Origin: RH-AL1 sp965198495 | Lineage (GTDB): Bacteria > Pseudomonadota > Alphaproteobacteria > Rhizobiales > Beijerinckiaceae | Direction: 5' to 3' | DNA length: 64,000 bases | Assembly: GCA_965198495.1 (NCBI GenBank) | Contig: CBDAPL010000001.1 | Span: 3,286,001-3,350,000 of the forward strand | In this document: piece by piece, positions 15,836 through 24,336 of the stretch | How positions within the stretch are numbered: position 1 is the stretch's first letter | Layout: each line of letters begins with the position of its first letter | Program-made: the position numbers and the translations under genes | Notes under the pieces: generated by a model | The model's input: only the letters and a program-made list of their open reading frames with translations | What the model was told of the DNA's origin: nothing | The model's database searches: none

Positions 15836-15985
15836 TCACCGATGTTCGGGATCGATCCTATGCTCGGCGGCCGCGTCTCTGGCCACCTTCTTGTCGCGGC
15901 GGACGCTCCGCAGCTCGTAGAGCCCCCAGCCGAGCACCAGCGCGAAGACCAGCACCAGTTCGATGAGGCCACCGTAGCCGCCCAA
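15836..15985 (-). CDS. small single-span membrane protein, unknown
   Basis: A frame runs to a TGA at 15836-15838 and encodes one hydrophobic helix (LIELVLVFALVLGWGLYEL) then SVRRDKKVARDAA. The start is either a GTG at 16033, inside crtB, or a TTG at 15983-15985, one base after the crtB stop, preceded by GGCGGGAAG. The TTG is preferred, giving about 49 residues. The RDKK-x-RDxA pattern after the helix is shared with the neighbouring small protein at 15518-15715. Function unknown; probably co-translated with crtB. Confidence 0.55.
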   Translation of the reverse strand: MGGYGGLIELVLVFALVLGWGLYELRSVRRDKKVARDAAAEHRIDPEHR

Positions 15986-15986
15986 A

Positions 15987-17027
15987 TCAGCTTCCCGCCT
16001 GCATGCGTCGATATGAACGACGACGTTCGACACGCTCGAACATGTCGAAAACCCAGATCACACGGTCACGAACCGACCCCTGCGCGCGTGGCGACGGGAG
16101 GGGCCGCACCACCTCGATGAGAAATCGCGCTTCCGCCAGCGCGGGTATCCGGAGGTAGACCGAGCGATCCCGGCGCCTCGGAAGGGCCGCGAACGCGACG
16201 ACCCGCAATTTTTGAGATGCCGGCACAACAGCCCGCGCGCTGACGGAATCGAAAGCGCGGCGCGCGACCTCGCGGCCGATCTCGGCATAGAGCAGCCGCG
16301 CCGCGCGAATACCCGGGCGGCACGTCAGCGGCAGATCGGCAATGCCGCGCTCGCCCGTGCGGTAAAGGCGATCTGCCTCCTCGAGCAGGCGGGCTACCAG
16401 CCTGCCGATCTCCGGCGCGAAGGTCGGTGCGGCAAGCCACGCGTCCGCATCGATCCCGGCCTCGCGCAGCCAATCCAGCGGCAGATAGAGGCGGCCCTCG
16501 CGGGCATCCTCGCCGATGTCGCGCGCGATGTTGGTGAGCTGCATCGCCGCGCCGAGGTCGCAGGCGCGCGCGAGGGCGGCGTGGTCGCGAACGCCCATGA
16601 CGAGAGCCATCATCACGCCAACGGTCCCGGCAACGCGTGCCGCGTAGGCGTGGAGATCGGACAGCGTCTCGTAACGCCTGCCGGCCGCGTCCCAGGACAG
16701 CCCTTCCAGCAGCGCTTCCGGCAGCTCGCGCGGGATCTGGAAGCGCGCGACTGTTTCCGCAAAGGCGCGGTCGGCGGCAAGCGGGAGCGGATCGCCGCAA
16801 TAGGCTCTATCGAGCCTCTCGCGCAGCCGCTCCAATGCGGCAAGCTTGCCGTCGTATCGCTGGTGCTCGAGATCGACGGCATCGTCAGCGAGCCGGCAGA
16901 AAGCGTAGAGAGCGGTTGCCGGCTCGCGGACGCTCGGCGGTAGCAGGTGCGCGGCGGCGTAGAAGGTACGCGAACCCGTCCTGAGAAGTGCGCGGCAGGC
17001 GGCACGATCCTCGCTCGCGACGATCAT
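15987..17027 (-). CDS. crtB: phytoene synthase
   Basis: CrtB joins two geranylgeranyl diphosphates head to head to form phytoene. The two Asp-rich motifs are ADDAVD (in ALYAFCRLADDAVD) and ARDIGEDAREGRLYLP, both intact. The ATG at 17025-17027 starts MIVASEDRAACR, which lines up with the N-termini of known purple-bacterial CrtB and lies 4 bases after the crtI stop. An ATG at 17051 would add eight residues and overlap crtI by 20 bases. The product is about 346 residues. Confidence 0.94.
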   Translation of the reverse strand: MIVASEDRAACRALLRTGSRTFYAAAHLLPPSVREPATALYAFCRLADDAVDLEHQRYDGKLAALERLRERLDRAYCGDPLPLAADRAFAETVARFQIPRELPEALLEGLSWDAAGRRYETLSDLHAYAARVAGTVGVMMALVMGVRDHAALARACDLGAAMQLTNIARDIGEDAREGRLYLPLDWLREAGIDADAWLAAPTFAPEIGRLVARLLEEADRLYRTGERGIADLPLTCRPGIRAARLLYAEIGREVARRAFDSVSARAVVPASQKLRVVAFAALPRRRDRSVYLRIPALAEARFLIEVVRPLPSPRAQGSVRDRVIWVFDMFERVERRRSYRRMQAGS

Positions 17028-17031
17028 CGCC

Positions 17032-18573
17032 TCAGGAAAAAGCCTTTGCATCGGGAACCACTCTGTCGAGGACACGGGCGGAGGAGAGAACACCGGGGAG
17101 GCCGGCGCCGGGATGGGTGCCGGCACCGACAAGGAAGAGGTTGGCAATATCTTCGCTCATGTTGTGGGGACGGAACCACGCGCTTTGCGTCAGCACCGGT
17201 TCCAGACCGAAAGCCGCCCCGTTGACCGAGGAGAGATCGTCCCGGAAATCCTGCGGCGTCATCATCCTGGAGGTGACGATGTTCGCCTGCAGATCGGGCA
17301 GCAGAGTCGCGCCGAGCTTTTCCGCGATCGCCGCACGATAGGGCTCAGCCCGCAGCGTCCAATCCGTGCCGCTGCCGAGATGCGGCACCGGGGAAAGCAC
17401 GTAGAAGGCATCGCAGCCCTCGGGCGCGAGGCTTGGATCCGTCGCGGTCGGCCGATGCAGGTAGAGAGAGAAGTCCTCGGCGAGATGCTTGTTCTTGAAG
17501 ATGTCGGTCAGCAAACCCTTGTAGCGCGGACCGAGCATGATCGTGTGATGGGCGACGTTCTCGTAGCGGCGCTTGGTCCCGAAATACCAGACAAAGAGGC
17601 TCATCGAGTAGCGCGACGTGTCGATACGCTTGTCGCTCCAGCGCCTGCGCGCGGCGGGCGGCAGGAGATCGCGATAGGTTGCGGCCGAATCGGCGTTGGA
17701 GACGATGATATCGGCGTCTAGCCTTCCGCCGGACGCCAGGCGCACGCCGGTCGCGCGACCGTGTTCGACGATGATTTCAGTCACCGCCGCCTTCGTGCGG
17801 ACGGTCCCGCCCTGCCCCTCGATCAGCCCGGCAAGGCCGGCGACCAGGCGCCCCGTTCCGCCCATCGCGAAATGGACGCCCCAGCGGCGCTCCAGAAAGG
17901 CGATCAGGCAGTAGATCGAGGTCGCGGTGAACGGGTTGCCGCCGATCAGCAGCGGATGAAAGCTGAAGATCGTGCGCAGCCGCTCGTCCTTGATGAAGCT
18001 CGAGACGAAGCCGTAGACCGAGCGATGGCTGCGCAGCTTGATCATCGCCGGCAGGATTTTCGCCATGTCGCGCCAGGACGAGAACGGTACGTCACCCAAC
18101 TGCTCGAAGCCGACGCGGAAGATACCCTCGCTCGCCGCCATGAAGCGCTCGTACCCGGCGACATCGCCCGGCGAGAAGCGCGCGACCTCATCGCGCATCG
18201 CCTGCGGATCGCCGGTGTAGTGGAACGTCTCGCCGTTCTCGAAGCGGATCGCGTAGAACGGCGTCACCGGCCGCAGGTCGACGTCGTCCTCGAGCCGTTT
18301 GCCGCAGAGCCGCCAAAGCTCCTCGAACAGGAAAGGCGCGGTCACGATGGTCGGTCCGGCGTCGAAGGTGAAGCCGTCCTGCCTGTAGACGCCGGCGCGC
18401 CCGCCGAGCATCGCACGCTTTTCCAAGACCGTGACGCGATAGCCGCGCGCGCCAAGTCGTACCGCGGCGGCGAGGCCGCCGAAGCCGCTGCCGATGACGA
18501 TGGCATGCGGCCGTCGATCTTCGGCGGCCACGGATCGGGGCGGCGCATCGGCCTCGAGTGTCAACGTTCCCAT
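17032..18573 (-). CDS. crtI: phytoene desaturase
   Basis: CrtI carries out the successive desaturations of phytoene towards neurosporene and lycopene. It shows the dinucleotide-binding motif VIGSGFGGLAAAVRLGARG, LGGRAGVYRQDGFTFDAGPT, and the C-terminal FAD motif LFLVGAGTHPGAGLPGVL. At about 513 residues from the ATG at 18571-18573 it matches the family. A longer frame reaches 18648 but would swallow the PpsR operator at 18583-18600. No strong ribosome site precedes the chosen ATG. It is followed directly by crtB. Confidence 0.94.
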   Translation of the reverse strand: MGTLTLEADAPPRSVAAEDRRPHAIVIGSGFGGLAAAVRLGARGYRVTVLEKRAMLGGRAGVYRQDGFTFDAGPTIVTAPFLFEELWRLCGKRLEDDVDLRPVTPFYAIRFENGETFHYTGDPQAMRDEVARFSPGDVAGYERFMAASEGIFRVGFEQLGDVPFSSWRDMAKILPAMIKLRSHRSVYGFVSSFIKDERLRTIFSFHPLLIGGNPFTATSIYCLIAFLERRWGVHFAMGGTGRLVAGLAGLIEGQGGTVRTKAAVTEIIVEHGRATGVRLASGGRLDADIIVSNADSAATYRDLLPPAARRRWSDKRIDTSRYSMSLFVWYFGTKRRYENVAHHTIMLGPRYKGLLTDIFKNKHLAEDFSLYLHRPTATDPSLAPEGCDAFYVLSPVPHLGSGTDWTLRAEPYRAAIAEKLGATLLPDLQANIVTSRMMTPQDFRDDLSSVNGAAFGLEPVLTQSAWFRPHNMSEDIANLFLVGAGTHPGAGLPGVLSSARVLDRVVPDAKAFS

Positions 18574-18582
18574 GTTTGCCGG

Positions 18583-18600
18583 TGTAACACGAAGTTGACA
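18583..18600 (-). promoter_or_regulatory. PpsR/CrtJ operator at crtI
   Basis: A perfect TGT-N12-ACA palindrome (TGTAACACGAAGTTGACA read on the plus strand) lies 9 bases upstream of the crtI ATG. Unlike the bchC and crtE/crtD regions it is a single full site; a partial half ending in TTGACA lies inside the first crtI codons. It should make crtIB respond to oxygen and light with the rest of the cluster. Confidence 0.75.
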
Positions 18601-18665
18601 CTTCGGCCAAGCGAGGCCATTCAGCCCATCCTGATGCTGGAGAAACATCGTCGTGAGCAGAGCGC

Positions 18666-19280
18666 CTACGCCTCTTCGTCCGGGCGTCGGTAGCCGGCCG
18701 GAAGCATGCGCTGAAGTTCCTCTTCGCGGTCGAACGCGTGGTGTTTGGCGACGCCAAGGAGATGCAGGGCGACCAAGCCGTAGAGAATGTAGCCGAGCCA
18801 GACGTGCCAGCCGAAGAAAAGAGCGTGCAGATGTTCTTTCGTCCCCGGCGCCATGGCCTCGATGAAGCCGATACGCGGGAATGGGATCAGGCCATAAAGG
18901 AGGATCGGATGCGTCGCCGCGCCCTTCCAGGCCGAATCATGAAGGTAGCCGGTGAACGGCAGCAGGAACATCACGGCATAGAGGGCGAGATGGGCGGCGT
19001 GAGCGCCGGACTTCTCGATCTTGGGATAGGCTTCCGGCAACGGCGGCGGCCGGTGCGAAAGGCGCCAGAGGATACGCAGGATGACCAGACCGAGCACGGT
19101 GAGGCCGATCGACTTGTGCATGTCGATGATCTGACGCGCTCCCGGTCCCTCCGCGCTGGCCCCTTTGAGGCCGACGACGATGTTGATGAGGAGAAGCGAC
19201 GCGACGAGCCAGTGCAGCACCATCGCCGTACGATTATAGCGTGCCACGGGTGCGGGACGCGGAACGGCGCTCGTCGTCAT
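18666..19280 (-). CDS. cytochrome b561 family protein
   Basis: A four-helix membrane diheme cytochrome of the bacterial b561 / Ni-hydrogenase cytochrome b type. His residues that can ligate heme occur in MVLHWLVASLLL, IDMHKSIG, HLHALFFGWHVWLGY and LVALHLLGVAKHHAF. The ATG at 19278-19280 is preceded by GGGAGA and gives 204 residues; an upstream frame to 19340 is less likely. It lies on the same strand as crtI, 92 bases upstream of it. A link to photosynthetic electron flow is possible but not shown; such proteins commonly move electrons between quinone and periplasmic carriers. Confidence 0.85.
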   Translation of the reverse strand: MTTSAVPRPAPVARYNRTAMVLHWLVASLLLINIVVGLKGASAEGPGARQIIDMHKSIGLTVLGLVILRILWRLSHRPPPLPEAYPKIEKSGAHAAHLALYAVMFLLPFTGYLHDSAWKGAATHPILLYGLIPFPRIGFIEAMAPGTKEHLHALFFGWHVWLGYILYGLVALHLLGVAKHHAFDREEELQRMLPAGYRRPDEEA

Positions 19281-19536
19281 GGCGGGTCTCCCAAGTGTCC
19301 GGCGCGGCATATCAGCCGCCGTATCATCCGTCTCACACAAGATCGTGTCGCAAGCCTGCCACGCCCCGGATTAAGCGCAAATCTGAATAAGGTCGCACGC
19401 GAAGCAAACCTGGAATCCGATCCTGTCCGCCATCAGCCCGCTTGAGAAGGCACTTGCCTCCACTTCCCCACGCATCAACCCGCCGCCGACACCCGTCGCG
19501 AGCCTCCTCATCCATGGCGCCGTCGCCATTCTGTGG

Positions 19537-20883
19537 GTGGTGCTGTGCGCCCGCGCCTTCATGGCCGACAACCTCTTCGCCTGGTCGGCCGGGCTCGCCT
19601 ACATCGCCTACGATACCGTCCTGATCGCGCTCGTGTTCTGGAAGACGCTCGGCCTGCTTCGCCCAAGCCAGCGTCAGGCGCCCGGGGCGCGGCGTCCCAC
19701 CCTCGGCGTCCTCGTCGCCGCCCACAACGAGGCGTCGGTTCTGTCGATCACGCTCGCCGCCTTGTTCGCGCAGTCCGAACCTGCGGAGCTGATCCTCATT
19801 GCCGACGACGGCTCGCGCGACGAGACCGCCGCGATCCTCGTCGCGCGATATGGTCTCTCGGCACCCCCGCTCGGCACGATGAGCGCGGCCGGCCCCACCC
19901 ATCCGACGCTGCGCTGGCTGCGACTGCCGCATCAAGGCAAGGCGCGCGCGCTGAACGCCGCTCTGCTCGCGGCCGATACGGAGTTGGTCCTGACGGTGGA
20001 TGGCGACACGCTACTGGAGCGTGGCGCCTGCGAAGCGATGCGCGACGCCTTCGCGGCCGACCCGGCGCTTGTCGCCGCGACCGGCGTGCTGACGCCCGTC
20101 TGCGGCTCGTCGCCATCGGGACGATTTTTCGAGTTCTTCCAGACCTACGAATATGTCCGCAACTTCCTTTCGCGCTACGCCTGGTACAAGTTCGACGCGC
20201 TGTTGCTGGTCTCGGGCGCCTTCGCGGGATTTCGCCGCGAGGCGGTGCTGGCGGTCGGCGGCTTCGACCCCGCCTGCATGGTCGAGGATTACGAGCTGAT
20301 CCACCGCTTGCGTCGACACGGCGCGCTGGCCGATCTCGGTTGGACCACGAGCGTCGTCGGAGGCGCACGGGCCGTCACCGACGCGCCGTCGACCCTGCCC
20401 GCCTTCCTGCGTCAGCGGCGGCGATGGTTTTGCGGCTTCCTCCAGACGCAACTCTGGTATCGCGACATGGTCGGCAGCGCGCGCTACGGCAGGCTCGGCC
20501 TCGTGATGCTGCCGATCAAGGCGCTCGACACGCTGCAGCCGATCTACGGTCTGGTCGGCTTCGCGCTGCTCATCGCCTACGTCTTCACCGGTCGCGTCTC
20601 GCTGCTGGCGCCGGTCGGCGGCGTCCTGCTCGCCAAGATCGCGCTCGACTTCGCCTTTCATCTCTGGTCGATCCACCTCTATCGCCGCTGGGTCGATCCC
20701 AAGACGCACGCCCGGCTCGACCGCGCCATCCTCGCAGCGCTACTGGATCCTTTCACGTTCCAGGTGCTGCGCCATACAGGCGCGGCGCTGGGCTGGGTGT
20801 CCTTCTTGAGCGGACATCGCGGCTGGGGACGGCAAAGCCGCCGCCTCGGCCTGATCGAGGCCAGCGAGGCCGAGACCGGCTGA
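19537..20883 (+). CDS. membrane glycosyltransferase, family 2
   Basis: A GT2 enzyme with flanking membrane helices, likely building a cell-surface polysaccharide from a nucleotide sugar. The catalytic landmarks are VLVAAHNEASVL, IADDGSRDET, TVDGDTLL, MVEDYEL and the QRRRW motif (LRQRRRWFCGF), the set seen in processive cellulose- or PNAG-synthase-like transferases. Two or three helices follow at the C-terminus. GTG at 19537 is the first normal start, but the frame stays open for 50 codons upstream and encodes the first half of what looks like the N-terminal helix (VASLLIHGAVAILWVVL), so a non-standard start may be used. Confidence 0.85.
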   Translation: MVLCARAFMADNLFAWSAGLAYIAYDTVLIALVFWKTLGLLRPSQRQAPGARRPTLGVLVAAHNEASVLSITLAALFAQSEPAELILIADDGSRDETAAILVARYGLSAPPLGTMSAAGPTHPTLRWLRLPHQGKARALNAALLAADTELVLTVDGDTLLERGACEAMRDAFAADPALVAATGVLTPVCGSSPSGRFFEFFQTYEYVRNFLSRYAWYKFDALLLVSGAFAGFRREAVLAVGGFDPACMVEDYELIHRLRRHGALADLGWTTSVVGGARAVTDAPSTLPAFLRQRRRWFCGFLQTQLWYRDMVGSARYGRLGLVMLPIKALDTLQPIYGLVGFALLIAYVFTGRVSLLAPVGGVLLAKIALDFAFHLWSIHLYRRWVDPKTHARLDRAILAALLDPFTFQVLRHTGAALGWVSFLSGHRGWGRQSRRLGLIEASEAETG

Positions 20884-20909
20884 CCAGTACTGAAACGGGA
20901 GCGAAGCGG

Positions 20910-21356
20910 ATGAACTGGCTTTTGATGGGATCCGCCCTGGCCTGCGGCGTGGTCTTGACCACCCAGATCGCGACCAACAAGCAATTGGGCGAGAGCCTGC
21001 ACAACCTCTACATTCCGGCCGTCGCGAACATGATCGTCGGCGTCGTGGCGACGCTCGCCATCACGCTCATCGCCAGCCGGCAATACCCGACGACGGATAT
21101 GGTGAAGGACGCGCCCTGGTACGGGTGGCTCGCCGGCGGCGTGCTCGGCGCGGTCTATCTCACCGGCAACATCCTGCTGGCACCGAAGCTCGGCGCCGCC
21201 GCGCTGACCGGCCTTGTGGTGACCGGTCAGATCATCTTTTCGGTCGCGGTCGACAATTTCGGCTGGTTCGGCTTCGAGCAGCATAGTGCCAATCTATCCC
21301 GATTGGCCGGTTGCGCGCTGCTGATCGGCGGCGTGGCGCTGATCTCGAAAGTCTAA
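20910..21356 (+). CDS. DMT-superfamily transporter, YdcZ/DUF606 family
   Basis: A 148-residue protein with four or five hydrophobic helices (LLMGSALACGVVLTTQ, VANMIVGVVATLAITLIA, AGGVLGAVYLTGNILLAPKLG, LTGLVVTGQIIFSVAVDNFGWFG, LLIGGVALI). The segment AAALTGLVVTGQ followed by DNFGWFG is typical of DUF606/YdcZ half-transporters, which probably work as dimers. The substrate is unknown. The ATG lies 27 bases past the glycosyltransferase stop, so the two genes are likely co-transcribed. Confidence 0.87.
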   Translation: MNWLLMGSALACGVVLTTQIATNKQLGESLHNLYIPAVANMIVGVVATLAITLIASRQYPTTDMVKDAPWYGWLAGGVLGAVYLTGNILLAPKLGAAALTGLVVTGQIIFSVAVDNFGWFGFEQHSANLSRLAGCALLIGGVALISKV

Positions 21357-21367
21357 GCCGGACCAGA

Positions 21368-23305
21368 TCACGCGCCGCTTGGCCCCACCGTCGCTGGCAA
21401 GGTATCGGGCTCACCGCGGGGCGCTAGATCGTCACCAAACAAGTCATCGTCGGTCAAGGCGGCCGCGACAGCGAGGTACGTCGCGACATCGAAGCTCTCG
21501 AGCTCGCTCCAACGGCCTTGGCTCACAGCCGTGACATAGGTCGCGTAATCGGCCGGGATCGTTCCGTTGAACGGATGACGAGCACCCGCGAAAAGATCCA
21601 CGCCGATCGGCTCATCATCGGCAAGTTCGTGGTCCTCGATGGCGAAATCGACGCCTTTGCCAGCGTTGGTCAACGGGCTCGTCGCATCGGACCACATCTC
21701 GCGGGGCGGCTGAGTCGGAATCTTCGGTACGAAGATCCAGCAATCACCATCGTTGAACGTCGGGCTCAGAAGGTAGGCGTAGGGCATATAGCAGTAGCCG
21801 CCATCGCCCCATTCGGCACTCCAGGAGTTGCGGACGATGAAGACCTTCTCGCTGTCGGAGTAACCGACGGCGCACATCGCGTGGCCGCTGTGGCCCGCAT
21901 GGGCGATGGCGCCAGGTTCCGGCATCGGCACGACGCCGCCGCGACGCGAGCAGTCGTCGAAGGATTCGAACAATTCGCAGCCGAAGACGATCGGCCTGCC
22001 CTCGGCGAGCGCCTGCCTCCAGGCCTCAAGCTTCAGCGGCACACGCGCCATGTCGGCGATCCGATAGGGCGCGGCGGCCTCGTAGGCTGACGCGCCCGGC
22101 TTCTTCAGCGCGAGGTGCGGATCGGACGGCCAGATCGCCTCCGAGCAGGCGCCGAACTTGCAGAGGCTCTCCATCGCGAGCTGGATGGCGCTGCCTTCAT
22201 CCTCCTCCTGCATGCCGTCGCGCCAGCGCGCGTTATAGTAGATGAAAAGCCGGCTGACCGGCTCCTCCTGTTTATGTGCCTTGCGGATCCAGGCCTCGTA
22301 GGCGCTCGCGACCGCGCTCGCGACACACGAGCGGATCTCGCCCTGGTCCTCGATCGGCGTCAGGATCGGGCGCAGGTCGACCTTGCCGGGAAGCCTGCCG
22401 AACTTGACGGCGATCGACGGCTGGTACAGCGCCGCGCCCGGTTTGGGCGCCATGAGCCTGTAGCCAGAGGCCCATCCCCCAAACGAGTCGATCGCCGGCG
22501 CTTCCGCGGCGCTGAAGGCGGCGTGAGACCCGTGCCCGTCCGCCGAACCGGTCGCCGCGTCTTCGAGCGTCTCACCTTCGATGAAGGGCACGCTCGCGCT
22601 CAGCGGCACGCTTGCCGGCGCTTGCGCGACGATCGGCTCCGCGACAGGAAGGTCGGCATGCTCCACTTCCGTAGGGTGAGCTTCTTCGAGGTTCTGATGG
22701 TCTGTGACGTGCTCCACATGAGGGAGCTCTTGATCCGCAGCGGTATGCTCTTCGCCATCGGCTTTCTCTGGCACCGCGGGCAAATGAGCGGTTAGTTCCT
22801 CGTTGCCCGCGGCCGCGACGATCGGCTCGGCGGACGCAAGCGTCGCGCGTTCGCCGATCTCGACCGACGCGGCGGCTTCGGGCTCGGAGAGCGCTTCGGC
22901 TGGCTCGGGTTCTTCGTCGGACTCGCCCTCGTCTGCCTTGATCGGCTTCGCGCTCTTCGACGCGGTCGTACCGATCGGCTTACCCAAAGCTTCGGAATGG
23001 GGGTCACCGCCCAAGCCGGAGCTGCCGGTCATCGTCGTGTCACTGGCCGTACGAGGGTGACCGTTGGCGCCCGTCGATGGTCCGCCATGATTGGAAACCG
23101 GCACGATCGTTCCGGGCTCGACGCTGAAGGGCGGCGGGGCGACGGCGGCGTCCGACGTCATCAGGCCCGACGCGCTCAGCACGCCGCCGATCTCGGCGAT
23201 CGACTTGTCGAGAGCGTGCAGCGTCAGGTAGCGCGGATCCTTCTTCAGGGATTCGGCGATGCCGTCGCGCAACACCTTCAGCTGATTGAAGATCTCGGTC
23301 GGCAT
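21368..23305 (-). CDS. papain-like (C1-family) cysteine protease with long disordered N-half
   Basis: A 645-residue protein. Residues 1-45 form a helical segment (FNQLKVLRDGIAESLKKDPRYLTLHALDKSIAEIG). Residues 60-290 are Glu/Ala/Pro-rich and probably disordered. From about 300 a papain fold is clear: the oxyanion Gln and catalytic Cys in EDQGEIRSCVA, the catalytic His in GHSGHAMCAVGY, and the Asn in FIVRNSWSAEWGDGGY. No signal peptide is seen, so it acts in the cytosol or leaves by another route. It lies downstream of a small helical protein and a two-component pair on the same strand. The target is unknown; related bacterial C1 proteases are poorly characterised. Confidence 0.85.
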   Translation of the reverse strand: MPTEIFNQLKVLRDGIAESLKKDPRYLTLHALDKSIAEIGGVLSASGLMTSDAAVAPPPFSVEPGTIVPVSNHGGPSTGANGHPRTASDTTMTGSSGLGGDPHSEALGKPIGTTASKSAKPIKADEGESDEEPEPAEALSEPEAAASVEIGERATLASAEPIVAAAGNEELTAHLPAVPEKADGEEHTAADQELPHVEHVTDHQNLEEAHPTEVEHADLPVAEPIVAQAPASVPLSASVPFIEGETLEDAATGSADGHGSHAAFSAAEAPAIDSFGGWASGYRLMAPKPGAALYQPSIAVKFGRLPGKVDLRPILTPIEDQGEIRSCVASAVASAYEAWIRKAHKQEEPVSRLFIYYNARWRDGMQEEDEGSAIQLAMESLCKFGACSEAIWPSDPHLALKKPGASAYEAAAPYRIADMARVPLKLEAWRQALAEGRPIVFGCELFESFDDCSRRGGVVPMPEPGAIAHAGHSGHAMCAVGYSDSEKVFIVRNSWSAEWGDGGYCYMPYAYLLSPTFNDGDCWIFVPKIPTQPPREMWSDATSPLTNAGKGVDFAIEDHELADDEPIGVDLFAGARHPFNGTIPADYATYVTAVSQGRWSELESFDVATYLAVAAALTDDDLFGDDLAPRGEPDTLPATVGPSGA

Positions 23306-23429
23306 AGGTCTTCCCCCCCATAGGACGCAGACCGTCCGATGGTGCGCGGATGATCGGAAAGACGTTGCGCAGAGCCAAACGGAGAATCAAGTCTCCGGAA
23401 AACCTTTGTGAAGAAATGATTAACGATGA

Positions 23430-23639
23430 TCAGCTGGCCGCGTGCAGCGTAAGCGGGTGCGATCTGGATCGTGACGGCGCCCGTCCCAGGCTCGCCTCGC
23501 TCAGCATGTCGCGAACGAGAACCGCCATGTCGGCGATAGCGTCGGCGGCATCGTTCCGCTCGGCCGGTTCGATGAGGGCGAGATCGGCCTGCAGCTTTTC
23601 CAAGCGCTGGAGCACAAGAGACATCATGTCTGACACCAT
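23430..23639 (-). CDS. small helical protein, unknown
   Basis: Encodes about 69 residues with the amphipathic run LVLQRLEKLQADLALIEPAERNDAADAIADMAVLVRDML, followed by a Ser/Arg-rich tail. The composition suggests a small helical bundle or coiled coil. The frame allows a GTG at 23669 or ATGs at 23639, 23627 and 23624, and none has a clear ribosome site. It lies between the response regulator gene and the papain-like protease gene on the same strand, 124 bases from the latter. No family is recognised; it could be an adaptor for the neighbouring protease. Confidence 0.5.
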   Translation of the reverse strand: MVSDMMSLVLQRLEKLQADLALIEPAERNDAADAIADMAVLVRDMLSEASLGRAPSRSRSHPLTLHAAS

Positions 23640-23680
23640 CGATCGTATGACCCGACGATAATCACGCACGAAGGTTAACG

Positions 23681-23720
23681 AAGTCTTTCAAGTCGCGGCG
23701 AAGTCTTTCAAGTCGCGGCT
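23681..23720. repeat. 20-bp tandem duplication
   Basis: The 20-base unit AAGTCTTTCAAGTCGCGGCG occurs twice head to tail; the second copy differs in its last base only. It lies just past the stop codon of the response regulator. It looks like a recent slippage or recombination duplication and changes only the 3' untranslated spacer. Confidence 0.85.
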
Positions 23721-24336
23721 ATGAGGCATGCATCTCGACCGCGACCCGGATCAGGTCGCTGGTTCGTTCGACGAGCAGCTTGTGCTTGATGCCGGTGCAA
23801 GTGTTGGCCACCGTCTTGTACGAGATGCCGAGCGCGTCGGCGATGTCCGACAGGCCCTTGCCTTTGGCGAGCAGCCGCATGATGTCGAGTTCACGTGCCG
23901 ACAGCGGCTTGCCGGAATCGTCCGATCCGAGCAGGCTGACCGCGAGGTCTGCGGCGAGATCCTTCTCGACGTATTTGCCGCCGGCCATGATCTGCTGGAT
24001 CGCCTCGACGAGTTCCTCGGCACCGGCTCCCTTGCTGACGTAACCCTTGGCGCCGGCCTGCAACGCGCGGGCGACATAGAGCGGCGTCGTGTGCATCGAA
24101 AAGATCAGTACCTTGACCTTCGCATCCTCGATCAGCAGACGGCGGAGCAGATCCAGGCCGCCGGAGCCCGGCAGATTGAGGTCCAGGATGACGACCTCGG
24201 GCTTTTCCGCGCGAAAGACGGTCAGCGCCTCGCGGCCGGTCTTGGCCTCCAGGACGGTGGCCTGGACGGATATGGAGAGAAGGCGCCGAACGCCCTCGCG
24301 CACGACGGCGTGATCATCGACGAGCAACAATTTCAT
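23719..24336 (-). CDS. NarL/LuxR-family response regulator
   Basis: A 205-residue two-component output protein. The receiver domain starts MKLLLVDDHAVVREGVRRLL, with the phosphoacceptor Asp in EVVILDLNLPGSGG (about residue 55) and the conserved Lys in GAKGYVSKGA. The C-terminal LuxR helix-turn-helix is LSARELDIMRLLAKGKGLSDIADALGISYKTVANTCTGIKHKL. The start overlaps the end of the kinase gene by ATGA, so both proteins are made from one message. Target genes are not known, but the next genes in line are the small helical protein and the papain-like protease. Confidence 0.93.
   Translation of the reverse strand: MKLLLVDDHAVVREGVRRLLSISVQATVLEAKTGREALTVFRAEKPEVVILDLNLPGSGGLDLLRRLLIEDAKVKVLIFSMHTTPLYVARALQAGAKGYVSKGAGAEELVEAIQQIMAGGKYVEKDLAADLAVSLLGSDDSGKPLSARELDIMRLLAKGKGLSDIADALGISYKTVANTCTGIKHKLLVERTSDLIRVAVEMHAS

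Noticed and set aside
18559..18576. A second PpsR site next to the crtI operator
   Set aside because: It reads TGT-N12-GTT, so only one half is good, and the spacing to the full site is 6, not 8 bases.
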